From assembly GCF_000314795.2 (NCBI RefSeq), contig NZ_KB373314.1, positions 802,418 through 866,417 of the forward strand: a DNA stretch of 64,000 bases, given 5' to 3'. A model generated the notes under the pieces. That model made no database searches and had not been told where the DNA came from. It worked only from the letters and a program-made list of their open reading frames with translations. The position numbers and the translations under genes are program-made. Origin of the DNA: Streptococcus sp. F0442 (GTDB lineage Bacteria > Bacillota > Bacilli > Lactobacillales > Streptococcaceae). Below are positions 27,171 to 36,676 of the stretch, piece after piece; position 1 is the stretch's first letter; each line of letters begins with the position of its first letter.

Positions 27171-27227
27171 ATGATTCTCCTATTTTTCCATGAATTGCAA
27201 TTCCCTTTCAGGAAACCCGACAACCAT

Positions 27228-27256
27228 ATTGTAAACCTTTTCACAAACTTTGTCAA
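27228..27256 (-). promoter_or_regulatory. bdhA promoter with Rex-like operator
   Basis: On the minus strand TTGACA and TACAAT are separated by 17 bases. TTGTAAACCTTTTCACAA at 27229-27246 matches the Rex consensus TTGTGAANNNNTTCACAA with one mismatch, and fills the space between the two promoter elements. Rex is the NADH/NAD-sensing repressor of fermentation genes. Confidence 0.75.
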
Positions 27257-27278
27257 GAAGAAACAGACAGTTAATATC

Positions 27279-27659
27279 TTAATTATCGGTCCGAGATGAC
27301 TCTAATTTCCAACCGACAATCCAGCCCAGAACAAGAAGATAATTTTCAAAAGCTCCAATAGCATTTACTGGCAAATGATAGTTGAGATAAGCAAATAAAT
27401 GATTGGTCCCAATCCCAAGCCCACCAATGATCAAGGCCAATAGTACCGTTCGAAGATAGAACCAATCATATTTGAGATTGACAGCAATGAGAATCACAAG
27501 AACTGCCACATTCCAAATCCCAATCTCTCGCTGCCAACCGACAGAAACACCATATCCTGAATGACTTCCCATATAGGATGGAAAGAAGAGCTGAAAAATA
27601 ATGGCTCCAGACATGGCGATGATAACTAGGACAAATAAGGCTCTTAAAAATTTGTTCAT
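27279..27659 (-). CDS. Small hypothetical membrane protein
   Basis: A 126-residue protein with four predicted helices (about 5-25, 45-62, 68-90 and 98-118). I do not recognise the family. The segments GSHSGYGVSVGWQREIG and GIGTNHLFAYLNYH lie between helices. TAGGAG lies a few bases before the ATG. It is upstream of bdhA in the same direction, but bdhA has its own promoter starting just after this gene. No terminator is apparent between them. Confidence 0.65.
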   Translation of the reverse strand: MNKFLRALFVLVIIAMSGAIIFQLFFPSYMGSHSGYGVSVGWQREIGIWNVAVLVILIAVNLKYDWFYLRTVLLALIIGGLGIGTNHLFAYLNYHLPVNAIGAFENYLLVLGWIVGWKLESSRTDN

Positions 27660-27725
27660 TTAACTTCTCCTAATGCTAGTTGATATGTAATGGTCTTTCC
27701 TATTCTAACACAATTTTATGGATAG

Positions 27726-27753
27726 AAAAAACCAACCTCTCGGCTAGTTTTTC
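27726..27753 (-). terminator. Terminator after gatB
   Basis: On the minus strand AAAACTAGCC pairs with GGTTGGTTTT around GAGA, including two G-U pairs, and is followed by T. Confidence 0.7.
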
Positions 27754-27757
27754 TCTA

Positions 27758-29200
27758 TTACTCTTCTTTCAACTTCGCCAATTCTTGGGCAAGTAACTTG
27801 AGGGCTACTTGTGGGTTGGCTTGGCCTTTGGTTGCTTTCATGAGGAAGCCGGTAAAGGCCTTGTCCGCATTCCGCTTCCCTGACTTGAAGTCAGCTACGG
27901 CTGCTTCATTGTCTGCGAAGACTTGGTGGATGATAGGGATCAAGACTTCCGGATCTGAAATCTGTACCAATCCAGCTTTTTCGACGTATTCACGCGCACC
28001 GCCACCGTTTTTCGCTAAGTGAACGAAGACTTTCTTAGCAATCTTAGATGAGATGGTTCCATCTTCGATGATGGCAATCATTTCGACCAAGTTTTCTGGT
28101 GTCAATTGGATTTCTTCTAGTGTTTTTCCTTCAGCATTCAAGAATTGCGCCACTTCACCTTGGAGCCAGTTTGACACTTGTTTAGCGTCTCCGCCAAGGG
28201 CTACGGCTGCTTCAAAGAAGTCAGATGTGACTTTAGTAGCTGTCAATTGATTGGCATCATAGTCTGACAAGCCAAGCTCCGCCACGTAGCGAGCACGACG
28301 GTCTTTTGGAAACTCTGGCAACTTCGTACGCATTTCTTCGATCCACTCATCTGAGATTTCAAACAAGGGAAGGTCTGGTTCTGGGAAGTAACGGTAATCC
28401 GCTGCCCCTTCTTTTACCCGCATAAGAATCGTGCTCTTGTTGGCCTCATCATAACGGCGTGTTTCTTGACGAATAATCCCACCTGAACGCAAAATTTTTG
28501 CTTGACGCTCCACTTCGTATTCAAGACCTTTACGGACGTTTGAGAAAGAGTTCAAGTTTTTCAACTCCGTCTTGGTACCAAATTCCTCTTGACCGTAGGG
28601 GCGAAGGGAAATGTTGGCATCGACCCGCATCGATCCTTCTTCCATCTTGACGTCAGAAATACCTGTGTATTGGATGACTTCTTTGAGAGCTGTCAAATAA
28701 GCGTAGGCTTCTTCAGGAGAACGCATGTCTGCTTCAGATACGATTTCGATCAATGGCACCCCTTGACGGTTAAGGTCTACATAAGAGAAGCCGTCTGTTC
28801 CATGGGTGTTCTTACCAGCATCTTCTTCCAAGTGGGCCCGTTCAATCCCGATTTTCTTAGTTGAGCCGTCTTCTAGTTGCACTTCAATCCACCCATTGTA
28901 ACCGATAGGCTCATCAAATTGCGAAATTTGGTAAGCTTTTGGATTATCAGGGTAGAAATAGTTCTTACGGTCAAAGTGCATGTGCTGGTGGATATCCATA
29001 TTCAGGGCCAAAGCAGCCTTAATACCAGCGTCCACAACACCCTTGTTCAAGACAGGAAGCACCCCTGGGAAAGACCAGTCGATCACATTGGTATTGGCAT
29101 TTTGCTCGTTCCCAAAGTGGGCAGAGGTTGGTGAGAAAATTTTTGAGTTTGTATTCAATTCAACGTGGACTTCAAGTCCGATGACTGTTTCAAAGTTCAT
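27758..29200 (-). CDS. gatB: Asp-tRNA(Asn)/Glu-tRNA(Gln) amidotransferase subunit B
   Basis: A 480-residue subunit of the GatCAB enzyme, which converts misacylated Glu-tRNA(Gln) (and Asp-tRNA(Asn)) to the correct form. The N-terminal [10 protein letters not shown] and [18 protein letters not shown] motifs hold the kinase active site that activates the tRNA-bound glutamate. The C-terminal YqeY-like tail domain (about 330-480) binds tRNA. The start codon overlaps the gatA stop by one base (TAATG). Confidence 0.98.
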   Translation of the reverse strand: MNFETVIGLEVHVELNTNSKIFSPTSAHFGNEQNANTNVIDWSFPGVLPVLNKGVVDAGIKAALALNMDIHQHMHFDRKNYFYPDNPKAYQISQFDEPIGYNGWIEVQLEDGSTKKIGIERAHLEEDAGKNTHGTDGFSYVDLNRQGVPLIEIVSEADMRSPEEAYAYLTALKEVIQYTGISDVKMEEGSMRVDANISLRPYGQEEFGTKTELKNLNSFSNVRKGLEYEVERQAKILRSGGIIRQETRRYDEANKSTILMRVKEGAADYRYFPEPDLPLFEISDEWIEEMRTKLPEFPKDRRARYVAELGLSDYDANQLTATKVTSDFFEAAVALGGDAKQVSNWLQGEVAQFLNAEGKTLEEIQLTPENLVEMIAIIEDGTISSKIAKKVFVHLAKNGGGAREYVEKAGLVQISDPEVLIPIIHQVFADNEAAVADFKSGKRNADKAFTGFLMKATKGQANPQVALKLLAQELAKLKEE

Positions 29201-30666
29201 TAATTGTCACCTCCGAAAATAAGGGGTTGTTGCTTGTGGTAATCCGTCGTTGCTTCAAAGGCAGCTGCAGCTTGGTAGATGGTCTCTTCCGAATATTTCG
29301 GACCAATCAACTGCAAACCAACTGGAAGACCTTGCGCAAAACCTGCAGGGATTGAAATTCCTGGAAGACCTGCCAAGTTAACTGGAATGGTCAAGAGGTC
29401 AGCCAAGTACATGGCAACCGGATCATGATTGAGCGAATCCAAATCAAAGGCCACACTTGGAGCTGTTGGACCAAGAATGAGGTCGTAATCTGCAAAGACT
29501 TTTTCGAAGTCTTGGATAATGAGGGTCCGGACTTGACCAGCTTTCTTGTAGTAAGCATCGTAGTAACCAGATGACAAACTAAAGGTTCCCAGCATGATCC
29601 GACGTTTGACCTCATCACCAAAGCCTTGGCTACGAGTGTTCACGTAGATATCATCCAAGTTTTTAGCATCTTCGGCACGGAAACCATAACGAATCCCATC
29701 AAAACGTTGCAAGTTTGAAGAGGCTTCTGAAGAAGCAATGATGTAGTAAACGGCAACCCCGTATTTAGAATGTGGCAGGCTAACTTCTTCGACAGTTGCT
29801 CCCAATTTTTCAAAGTGGTTAGCAGCGTTTAGGATGGTTTCTTTGACTTCTGGGTCGATCCCTTCCCCGAGGTATTCCTTCGGAAGGGCAATCTTCATAC
29901 CTTTAATATCTTGACCGATTTTAGAAGTAAAGTCTGCTACACGAACAGGTGCAGAAGTCGAATCCTTGTCATCTGCACTGGCAATGACATTGAGCAAGAG
30001 CGCATTTTCCTTAACGGTTGGAGCAAACGGTCCAATTTGGTCGAGTGAGCTACCAAAGGCAATGAGACCGAAACGAGAAACTGTTCCATAAGTTGGTTTG
30101 AGACCGACGATTCCGTTGAAGGCCGCAGGCTGGCGAATAGAACCACCTGTATCTGAACCGAGGGACAAACGGACTTGCCCTGAAGCTACAGCAGCTGCTG
30201 AACCACTAGAAGATCCACCAGGCACCTTGCTGTGGTCCCATGCATTCTTGGTTGGTCCATAGTATGAAGTTTCACCAGATCCACCCATGGCAAACTCGTC
30301 CATGTTGGTCTTCCCGATGACAATCATATCTTTGGCTTTCGCATTGGCAACAGCTGTCGCATCAAAGATTGGCTCGTAGTTGTAGAGCATTTTTGATGCC
30401 GCAGTCGTCAAGATACCATCTGTTGAGATATTGTCTTTGACAGCGAGTGGAATTCCTGACAGCAGGTTGTCTGCATCGATTCCTTTTTCATCAATGGCCT
30501 TAGCTTGTGCAAGGGCAGCTTCTTCGGCCACCGTTACAAAGGCATTGACGGCTTCTTCACGCACCTTGATATCGTCAAGCGTCGCTTGTGTCAATTCCGT
30601 TGCTGAAATTTCCTTAGAGACAAGGAGGTCGTGCAACTCTTCAATGGTTTTATGGTTGAATGACAT
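29200..30666 (-). CDS. gatA: Asp-tRNA(Asn)/Glu-tRNA(Gln) amidotransferase subunit A
   Basis: A 488-residue amidase-signature enzyme, the glutaminase part of GatCAB. The catalytic Ser-cisSer-Lys triad is visible as the lysine in PLAVKDNI, then [15 protein letters not shown] with the serines, and [12 protein letters not shown] with the nucleophile loop. It supplies ammonia to GatB through an internal tunnel. Start and stop codons overlap those of gatC and gatB by one base each, consistent with equal amounts of the three subunits. Confidence 0.98.
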   Translation of the reverse strand: MSFNHKTIEELHDLLVSKEISATELTQATLDDIKVREEAVNAFVTVAEEAALAQAKAIDEKGIDADNLLSGIPLAVKDNISTDGILTTAASKMLYNYEPIFDATAVANAKAKDMIVIGKTNMDEFAMGGSGETSYYGPTKNAWDHSKVPGGSSSGSAAAVASGQVRLSLGSDTGGSIRQPAAFNGIVGLKPTYGTVSRFGLIAFGSSLDQIGPFAPTVKENALLLNVIASADDKDSTSAPVRVADFTSKIGQDIKGMKIALPKEYLGEGIDPEVKETILNAANHFEKLGATVEEVSLPHSKYGVAVYYIIASSEASSNLQRFDGIRYGFRAEDAKNLDDIYVNTRSQGFGDEVKRRIMLGTFSLSSGYYDAYYKKAGQVRTLIIQDFEKVFADYDLILGPTAPSVAFDLDSLNHDPVAMYLADLLTIPVNLAGLPGISIPAGFAQGLPVGLQLIGPKYSEETIYQAAAAFEATTDYHKQQPLIFGGDN

Positions 30667-30968
30667 TAGGCATCTCCTCCATCTTCTAGGATAGCTGGCA
30701 CCTTGATGTAGTAATTGTCTTTTTCAGGTACATTTTTAAACAAACGGTCGCGGTCAGTGCCTTTTTCAGCGACATCCGGACGCAATACGGTCTTACGATC
30801 CGCCATGGTTGTCGTTGGGGCCACACCTGTTGTGTCCACTTCTTCCAACAATTCCACCATATCAACAATCTTAGATAAGGTTGTCGCAAACTCAGCTGTC
30901 TCTTCTGGAGAGAATTTCAATTTTGAAAGATTGGCAACGTGGGTTACCTCTTCTTGCGTAATTTTCAT
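30666..30968 (-). CDS. gatC: Asp-tRNA(Asn)/Glu-tRNA(Gln) amidotransferase subunit C
   Basis: A 100-residue small subunit that wraps around the GatA-GatB interface. The pattern [16 protein letters not shown] at the N-terminus and LRPDVAEKG near residue 70 are standard for GatC. I chose the ATG at 30968, with AAGGAAG just upstream; a frame running up to 31001 adds residues not usual for GatC. It is the first gene of gatCAB. Confidence 0.95.
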   Translation of the reverse strand: MKITQEEVTHVANLSKLKFSPEETAEFATTLSKIVDMVELLEEVDTTGVAPTTTMADRKTVLRPDVAEKGTDRDRLFKNVPEKDNYYIKVPAILEDGGDA

Positions 30969-31009
30969 CTTGCTTCCTTTCGTGAAATGATGATTTTTCA
31001 ATACCCTCT

Positions 31010-31018
31010 ATTTTACCA
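31010..31018 (-). promoter_or_regulatory. Extended -10 promoter of gatCAB
   Basis: TGG followed by TAAAAT on the minus strand, about 40 bases before gatC. The -35 element is weak. Confidence 0.5.
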
Positions 31019-31049
31019 TAATTTAGCCTAATTTGCTTGCCTTAGAAAA

Positions 31050-31080
31050 AATCTGCAGGACTTTTTTGTCGCTACAGATT
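31050..31080 (-). terminator. Terminator after the glycosyltransferase cluster
   Basis: AATCTG pairs with CAGATT around a long loop, followed by six T on the minus strand. Confidence 0.6.
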
Positions 31081-31087
31081 CTTCGTT

Positions 31088-32581
31088 TTACATTTCTTTT
31101 CTGTCCAATTGGCCCATCTCTATTAGCATCTGCTTCCAAACTTCTTGGACCTTCGTTTTGAGGTAGCAGGAAGCTAGGTCATAAGAAGCCTGATGAAATG
31201 GTGCTAGGTCCCTATTAAAGAGTTGCACCAGCTTGTCTGCTAGTTCTTTGACCAACTCTTCTTCTGGTCTCTTCCCACTATAAGGTACCAGATAGCCATT
31301 TTCTCCCTCTTTCATAAAGGTCGGATTACCATAACGGGCATCAAAGCCAAGCAAGGCTAGACCCGCTCCAGCCGCCTCCATCAAGGTCAAGCCAAAGGTT
31401 TCCCACTGAGAAGTGGCTAGGTAGACCTGGTAGTAAGGATAAATCTGCTTGAGACCTGCATGACCACGTAGGTGAATATAGTCTTGCGCTTCAAGCTCCT
31501 GAATCAAGTGCCGTAAGTTGTCCGCTTCTCCACCCTTCCCATAAATATCGAACTGAAGGGCCGGTATGTGTTTATGAGCTTGAGCTACCACTCGAATGGC
31601 CAAATCGATGCGTTTCCTTGGATCCAAGCGGGAAGCTGTGATCACACTAAAGGGACGTCTATCTCCTGGTAATTCTGTCAATTCTTCCAAATGGCCCACT
31701 GGAATGCTATAGATTGGAATATTTTCGCACTCTTGCTTGGCAAGTGTCTGTTCCAAGACTTCTTTTTGTGCCTCCGTTGCAGTGATAAAGTAATCAAAGC
31801 GTTTGGCATATTTGAACACATAATAGTACTCATAGTTGAGCTGGCCATTTTCAAATTCGTGCTCTGAATGAAACACCATGGCTAGCTTGGAACGATCATC
31901 TTTCTCCATCAAAGGGCGGGCAAAATCCATGCGAGAAGCCCGGTCAAGTAAAACCAAATCCTCTTCTTTTAGAGAAAGTTTTAACAAAAAACGTCTCATC
32001 ACTTCCGTATGACTGGTCAGGATCTCAGGCCCTAGTTTATAGAGCCAGTTTCCGCTTAGCCTCAATTCTTCAAAGGCGATACGGCCATCTTGATGGTGAT
32101 AGGTCCGTCTAACGACACTTCCATATTGAAAATACTCTGTAGCAATTTTACAAGCCCCATAATATTCTCGCTTGAGGGTACTCCCATTAGAAAGATAGTC
32201 GACATAGCGGACACAGTCTTTATGATAGGGATCCAGATGAAAGGTCAGAGCGCTGTTATCTGCAAATTGATAGCGAATGGCTCTCTCTGTTTTTTCAACA
32301 ACATCCAAACGCGTCAACTGAAAATCCATCTGCAAGGCCCCAACTGTCTTTTGAGGGACTGTCGTTTCTTGATCTGTAAAAGCTAGATGGGCGAAGAGCA
32401 ATTCCTCATCCCGGTGCCCTAAAGAAAGGTAATAAGCTAATTTCTCTGGACTAGGCCATGTTGTAAAGATGAACCTAGCTGCCACCCCCAAATCGCGGAG
32501 CATCCTAGCTCGAGAAGCCTGCGCCACATCGACGCCATTAGGCTCAAACCCCACTAATAGGTTAAAGGTATATACGGTCAT
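31088..32581 (-). CDS. GtfA-like glycosyltransferase (GT4 fold)
   Basis: A 497-residue protein that resembles GtfA, the catalytic half of the GtfA-GtfB O-GlcNAc transferase that modifies serine-rich adhesins in streptococci. The N-terminal half carries the add-on domain typical of GtfA/TarM. The C-terminal half is a GT4 domain with ITASRLDPRKRIDLAI, FDIYGKGGE and the retaining-enzyme E-x7-E region TFGLTLMEAAGAG. The next gene upstream is the matching GtfB-like protein, overlapping by four bases. No adhesin or secA2 genes are near, so the acceptor is unknown. Confidence 0.85.
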   Translation of the reverse strand: MTVYTFNLLVGFEPNGVDVAQASRARMLRDLGVAARFIFTTWPSPEKLAYYLSLGHRDEELLFAHLAFTDQETTVPQKTVGALQMDFQLTRLDVVEKTERAIRYQFADNSALTFHLDPYHKDCVRYVDYLSNGSTLKREYYGACKIATEYFQYGSVVRRTYHHQDGRIAFEELRLSGNWLYKLGPEILTSHTEVMRRFLLKLSLKEEDLVLLDRASRMDFARPLMEKDDRSKLAMVFHSEHEFENGQLNYEYYYVFKYAKRFDYFITATEAQKEVLEQTLAKQECENIPIYSIPVGHLEELTELPGDRRPFSVITASRLDPRKRIDLAIRVVAQAHKHIPALQFDIYGKGGEADNLRHLIQELEAQDYIHLRGHAGLKQIYPYYQVYLATSQWETFGLTLMEAAGAGLALLGFDARYGNPTFMKEGENGYLVPYSGKRPEEELVKELADKLVQLFNRDLAPFHQASYDLASCYLKTKVQEVWKQMLIEMGQLDRKEM

Positions 32582-33861
32582 CCTTTCCCTCCCTCTAACT
32601 GCTTAAAGATCTCCATCAGAGCTTCTTTTTGAGGAAGTTGCAAGATTCGTACTTGCTCTCTCAAGAGTTCTTCATAGGACTCTGGATGTTGGACTAATGC
32701 TCCTAATCGGGCTTTCATTTCTTCTACCGAAGCTGTAATAGTAGTCAATTCTTTGTAGGCTTCATGGTGCACAGTGCTCTGCAACCCAAGCAAAATTTGC
32801 CCATTTTCAAGAGCACGTATACTACTGTTCATCACTTCTTCCCCTTGGTTGCAATCCAGATAGAGGGAGCAAGTCGCTAGTAATTCCTCGTAGTTTTCCA
32901 TCGAAATTCCCGGATAGAGTCGCACATTGGGACAAGGATCCAAGTCTGTTAATTTTGGTCCCATAGCTGTCAAAGCAGCAATGTGAAAGGTCACTTGTGG
33001 AAAATCGTGAACGAGGTCTGCTAAGCCTTCAACCTCTTGAGAAGCTGTCATGACCAGGGCTTCTGGTTGAAACTTCTCCTGGTCCACGTCTACGAATCCT
33101 GAAAGACTGGTGTATCCTTCTTTTTTCTCATGTAAATGAGCAGCCTCCAGCACCAGGATCTGCTCAACCCGCTCTTTGATCCCTTCTAGGTCGGCACCTG
33201 TACTTCTACACAAGGCAAGTCGTTCCTTAGGCAACTCTTTCACAAAAGCTAGCAAGCTCTGATCCATTAAAAGGACGGCTTCCTTTTCTGGTAAGACTTG
33301 TTTCAAAACGGCTCTCTGCAACTCTTCTCTATCAGCGTACAACTGGTCTCGTCCCTTAGAAGTTTGATGCAAAAAGGTCCCTTGCAAGACAAAATGGAGC
33401 AGCACTTCTTCTTGTTGACGATTCAAATAAATCTCTAAATAAGGTTGAGCGCCTTCATTGAGAAGGCTTTGCTGACTTCTCCAGCCATAACGGTTGTAAA
33501 AATCAATGGATGCGATTTCTTCTTTCTGACCAAACCACTCTACTCGATCAACGGTTCGCGACAAAAGGTCCTCTCGCAACACGATATTGGCACGACGTTC
33601 CTCACCATCAAACAGATAGGTTGTGATCCCAAGTGTCCAACATTCCCATAATTCAGGAACTGAGAGATCATTAAAAAATAGTGGTTCCCCAATTTTTGAA
33701 GCCGGGTCTGTTTGGGTAAAAAAGGTCGCAAGACTCTCCGTCTCTTGATCCAAATCCGTTTCCAAATTAGTGATGAACACACGGTAGGGCTGACCTAGTT
33801 TATCCAATAATTTTCGCAAATGGTTCAGCTCTCGGGTCTGTTCAGCTGCAATAATGAACAT
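32578..33861 (-). CDS. GtfB-like glycosyltransferase-stabilising partner
   Basis: A 427-residue protein resembling GtfB, the non-catalytic partner that binds the protein acceptor and stabilises GtfA. It lacks a clear nucleotide-sugar binding motif. Recognisable parts are FFNDLSVPELWECW near the N-terminus and a C-terminal segment with RLYPGISMENYEELLATC and YLDCNQGEEV. A similar C-terminal pattern is found in the GT8 protein of this cluster. Its four-base overlap with the GtfA-like gene indicates that the pair is made together. Confidence 0.8.
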   Translation of the reverse strand: MFIIAAEQTRELNHLRKLLDKLGQPYRVFITNLETDLDQETESLATFFTQTDPASKIGEPLFFNDLSVPELWECWTLGITTYLFDGEERRANIVLREDLLSRTVDRVEWFGQKEEIASIDFYNRYGWRSQQSLLNEGAQPYLEIYLNRQQEEVLLHFVLQGTFLHQTSKGRDQLYADREELQRAVLKQVLPEKEAVLLMDQSLLAFVKELPKERLALCRSTGADLEGIKERVEQILVLEAAHLHEKKEGYTSLSGFVDVDQEKFQPEALVMTASQEVEGLADLVHDFPQVTFHIAALTAMGPKLTDLDPCPNVRLYPGISMENYEELLATCSLYLDCNQGEEVMNSSIRALENGQILLGLQSTVHHEAYKELTTITASVEEMKARLGALVQHPESYEELLREQVRILQLPQKEALMEIFKQLEGGKG

Positions 33862-33887
33862 GCTAATCCTTTCTCATCAATAGATGG

Positions 33888-34775
33888 TTAGTCCTTTTTT
33901 TCAATGAAGTTGAGGTTCATCACCACGCGCTCATAGGTTTCTGATCCTTGTAAGCCTGCTTCTTCTAATTTTTCAAGGGCCCGTTTCAAGCGCGTTTTGT
34001 ATATATAACGATGCCAGGTTAAATCGTAGCCCAACATGCCCAGAAGTGCCAACTTTTCTTGCTTAGCTTCCATCTCATCTAGTACACGCTTTTCTGTCCA
34101 GACTTGTGAGAGGGTATCTGAACGGCCAACACGATACCAATAAATACATTTCTCCGTATGAACCACTCGTTCGGCTTTTAAAAAAAGCTTGTACATAAGG
34201 AAGTTGTCCTCTACATTTTTTCCGACCGGAAAACGAAGCCCTTCAAATAAGTTACGCTTATAGAGCTTCATCATAGCACACGCCCAGGCCATATCTCTGG
34301 TCTCCTGAATGGCATCGTGCTCCAAAATCCCTCTCCCCTCATAAAGGGTTTCTGAATAATCAGCATCCGTTACCTTAATCAAGTATTTGCTACTACTCTC
34401 ATCATAGAGGTTATAGTTGGCTACTGAGACATCCGCATCATACTTCTGAAGCTGACCATAAAGCACCTCTACATAGTCCTCCGTCACCCAGTCATCCGGA
34501 TCAACAAAGGTGATGTAATCTCCAGTCGCTAACTCAATCCCTGTATTACGGGCAGCGGATAAGCCACCATTTTCTTGACGAATATAGCGAATGCGAGCAT
34601 CTCGTTTAAAAAATTCCTTGCAGATTGCTTCTGAATTGTCTGGTGAGCCATCATTGACCAGAATAATTTCCAAATGTGGATAGGTCTGGTGAATAACGGT
34701 TTCCAAACATTGCCTCAAATAAGCTTCTACATTATAGATGGGAATAATGATACTGACGACTTCATTTGCTTCCAT
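33888..34775 (-). CDS. Family 2 glycosyltransferase
   Basis: A 295-residue GT-A fold enzyme. The N-terminal SIIIPIYNVEAYL, LVNDGSPDNS and the metal-binding FVDPDDWV near residue 92 are hallmarks of GT2. The catalytic base region is less clear (RDMAWACAMMKLYKR follows). It transfers a single sugar from a nucleotide donor, probably extending a glycan begun by the GtfA/B-like pair; this is inference. It overlaps the end of the GT8 gene by 14 bases. Confidence 0.92.
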   Translation of the reverse strand: MEANEVVSIIIPIYNVEAYLRQCLETVIHQTYPHLEIILVNDGSPDNSEAICKEFFKRDARIRYIRQENGGLSAARNTGIELATGDYITFVDPDDWVTEDYVEVLYGQLQKYDADVSVANYNLYDESSSKYLIKVTDADYSETLYEGRGILEHDAIQETRDMAWACAMMKLYKRNLFEGLRFPVGKNVEDNFLMYKLFLKAERVVHTEKCIYWYRVGRSDTLSQVWTEKRVLDEMEAKQEKLALLGMLGYDLTWHRYIYKTRLKRALEKLEEAGLQGSETYERVVMNLNFIEKKD

Positions 34776-35985
34776 GATTGTCCTCCCTTTTCTTTAAATA
34801 ATCGCGAATCGCTGCCACCATCTCCTGCACCTGGTCATCAGCAAACACTTGGTTCTCCCCATTTTCTACATGATTGGTTCCCTCAAAAGAAAAAATTGGG
34901 ATGCCTTGTTGGCTGAGTATTTGCGTGATTTGATCAACCTCACCATAGGGATTGATATCCAAATAGAAATCTAATTTTTCTATAACCTTTCGACTAGTCA
35001 AGGGATCAAAGGAAGGGTATAGAAAGAGGTTGGGGTAGCGTTCCAATTGCACCAAGTTAAAGCCAAAATGACTATGAGCAAGAACATGAATCGTGACATC
35101 TGGTAGCTCTTTTAACAGAGTCTCTAACTCATGGATATCAGCTGTATGGGTATAAATGGCTGCATGATAAGGAAAAGTTCCCACTAGATCTTGATAGGTT
35201 TGCTTCAAAATCGGTTTTCGAAGCAAAATTTCCTCCCAAGAGAGGGCATAATAAAACCACCATAATTCACGAAAACGATTGAAGCGTTTGGAGGTCCATG
35301 GTTTATTATGAGAGGTGTAGTGAACGACTGCTGGAACCCCTTGGAAGGCATCATACCAGTCCAAATCACCATAAAGATATTGATCCTTATCAGACCCTAC
35401 TTGTAGATTATAGGTCCAAGGTAATGGATACCAAGCATCTTTGAAATACAGATTTAAAATCCCTTGATCTCCATAGACCTGCTGATGGTGCTCCTTGGTG
35501 AGGTCAAAGAGGGCCTCTGTCACTTGGTGCTCTTGCCACCAAGCCTTATCAATCACCAAAAGTCCAGCATTAAAACCATCTGTCGTCGTCGGCTTATCGA
35601 CCACTGCACCCAGTCCATAACCTTTTAGATCGACCTCAAATAAAGGCGATAAATCCTGTGTAAAGATCATATCACAATCCAGATAGAGGATTCGCTCTTC
35701 TTCCACAATCTCTGGAATAGCGTAACGGAAATAGGTTGCATAGTGAATATGGTTACTTGGAAGCGAAAAGGACTGGAATTGCTCGGGAGACATCCGACAA
35801 TTGATCACTTCTGAATCCAACTGGCGCAAGCGCTGATTCATGATAGCAAACCACTCAGTTGGTAGATCTTCATTTAAGACATACATTTTCAACTGGTCCT
35901 GATGGGCACACAGTGACTTCATAGCGGTTTCCAACTTCTCCATATAAGATAGATTGGCTGAAAACACGACAGCTTTTTTACTCAT
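34762..35985 (-). CDS. Family 8 glycosyltransferase with extra C-terminal domain
   Basis: A 407-residue protein. The N-terminal 270 residues are a GT8 domain: the metal-binding DxD is in LYLDCDMIF near residue 100, and FNAGLLVID and YGDQGILN are standard. The last 130 or so residues are an extra domain with HVLAHSHFGFN, LYPSFDPLT and FYLDINPYGEV, which resembles the C-terminal part of the GtfB-like protein. GT8 enzymes are found in many streptococcal adhesin-glycosylation loci. It is the first gene of the four-gene cluster. Confidence 0.88.
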   Translation of the reverse strand: MSKKAVVFSANLSYMEKLETAMKSLCAHQDQLKMYVLNEDLPTEWFAIMNQRLRQLDSEVINCRMSPEQFQSFSLPSNHIHYATYFRYAIPEIVEEERILYLDCDMIFTQDLSPLFEVDLKGYGLGAVVDKPTTTDGFNAGLLVIDKAWWQEHQVTEALFDLTKEHHQQVYGDQGILNLYFKDAWYPLPWTYNLQVGSDKDQYLYGDLDWYDAFQGVPAVVHYTSHNKPWTSKRFNRFRELWWFYYALSWEEILLRKPILKQTYQDLVGTFPYHAAIYTHTADIHELETLLKELPDVTIHVLAHSHFGFNLVQLERYPNLFLYPSFDPLTSRKVIEKLDFYLDINPYGEVDQITQILSQQGIPIFSFEGTNHVENGENQVFADDQVQEMVAAIRDYLKKREDNHGSK

Positions 35986-36008
35986 AACTTCCCCTTTTTT
36001 CTTTCATT

Positions 36009-36037
36009 AGAATACCATTTTCAAGTGAGGAAAACAA
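36009..36037 (-). promoter_or_regulatory. Promoter of the glycosyltransferase cluster
   Basis: On the minus strand TTGTTT and TATTCT are separated by 17 bases, with TGG just before the -10 element. Confidence 0.6.
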
Positions 36038-36051
36038 TTTCTAAGCCCCAA

Positions 36052-36085
36052 AAAAGAGGCCTAGACAAGTGTCTATGACCTCTTT
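36052..36085 (-). terminator. Terminator after the isochorismatase-family hydrolase gene
   Basis: AAAGAGGCCTAGACA pairs with TGTCTATGACCTCTTT with a small bulge, followed on the minus strand by T. Confidence 0.85.
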
Positions 36086-36097
36086 TACATCGGTTTC

Positions 36098-36676
36098 TTA
36101 TTTTTTGTCTAATACAGCTAGTGTATCGTCCACCAAACTTGCCCCTAAGACATGCTTGAAGTGATTCAAAGCAAACTGGTGATTTTCAGGAGTAAGCGAC
36201 GCCACTGCAGGCTCCACCACTTCGATCTGATAACCCAGATTGTAGGCATCAACCGCTGTATGAAGGACACAGATATCGGTCAAGACACCCGTCAAAATAA
36301 CGGTATCCACATGACGTTCACGAAGGCGGATATCTAGATCCGTCCCTGAAAAAGCAGAATAATGACGTTTGTCCATCCAAAAGACGCGTGGATCCGCTTT
36401 GTGCTCCTGATAAAAATCTGCTAAAGGGCCGTACAAATCACGTCCACTAGTCCCAATGATATTATGGGGTGGGAAGAGCTTGCTTTCAGGATGAAAAGAA
36501 TCGTCTACATCATGCGCATCAATAGCAAAAAAGACATAGGCTCCTTGATCAAAGGCTAATTGGGTCACCTGGGCAATGCTCTCAGAAATGGCTTGGGCGG
36601 GAGCTCCTGCCGTTAGCTTACCTTCATCCGCTACAAAATCAACGGTGTAGTCAATCGAAATTAATGCTTTGCTCAT
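36098..36676 (-). CDS. Isochorismatase-family cysteine hydrolase (nicotinamidase-like)
   Basis: A 192-residue enzyme. The catalytic triad is visible as Asp9 in SIDYTVDF, Lys near residue 103 in WMDKRHYSAF, and Cys near residue 136 in TGVLTDICVLHTA, which also has the usual cis-peptide. AIDAHDVDD is a likely metal-binding segment, as in nicotinamidases. The enzyme may hydrolyse nicotinamide to nicotinate for NAD salvage. The gene overlaps the codY stop codon by one base; the same codY-hydrolase pair occurs in pneumococcus, which suggests CodY control. Confidence 0.9.
   Translation of the reverse strand: MSKALISIDYTVDFVADEGKLTAGAPAQAISESIAQVTQLAFDQGAYVFFAIDAHDVDDSFHPESKLFPPHNIIGTSGRDLYGPLADFYQEHKADPRVFWMDKRHYSAFSGTDLDIRLRERHVDTVILTGVLTDICVLHTAVDAYNLGYQIEVVEPAVASLTPENHQFALNHFKHVLGASLVDDTLAVLDKK

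Noticed and set aside
31088..35985. Accessory Sec (SecA2/SecY2) adhesin export locus
   Set aside because: Only GtfA/GtfB-like, GT2 and GT8 genes are present. No secA2, secY2, asp or serine-rich repeat gene lies nearby, and the SecA at 47609 is the canonical one.
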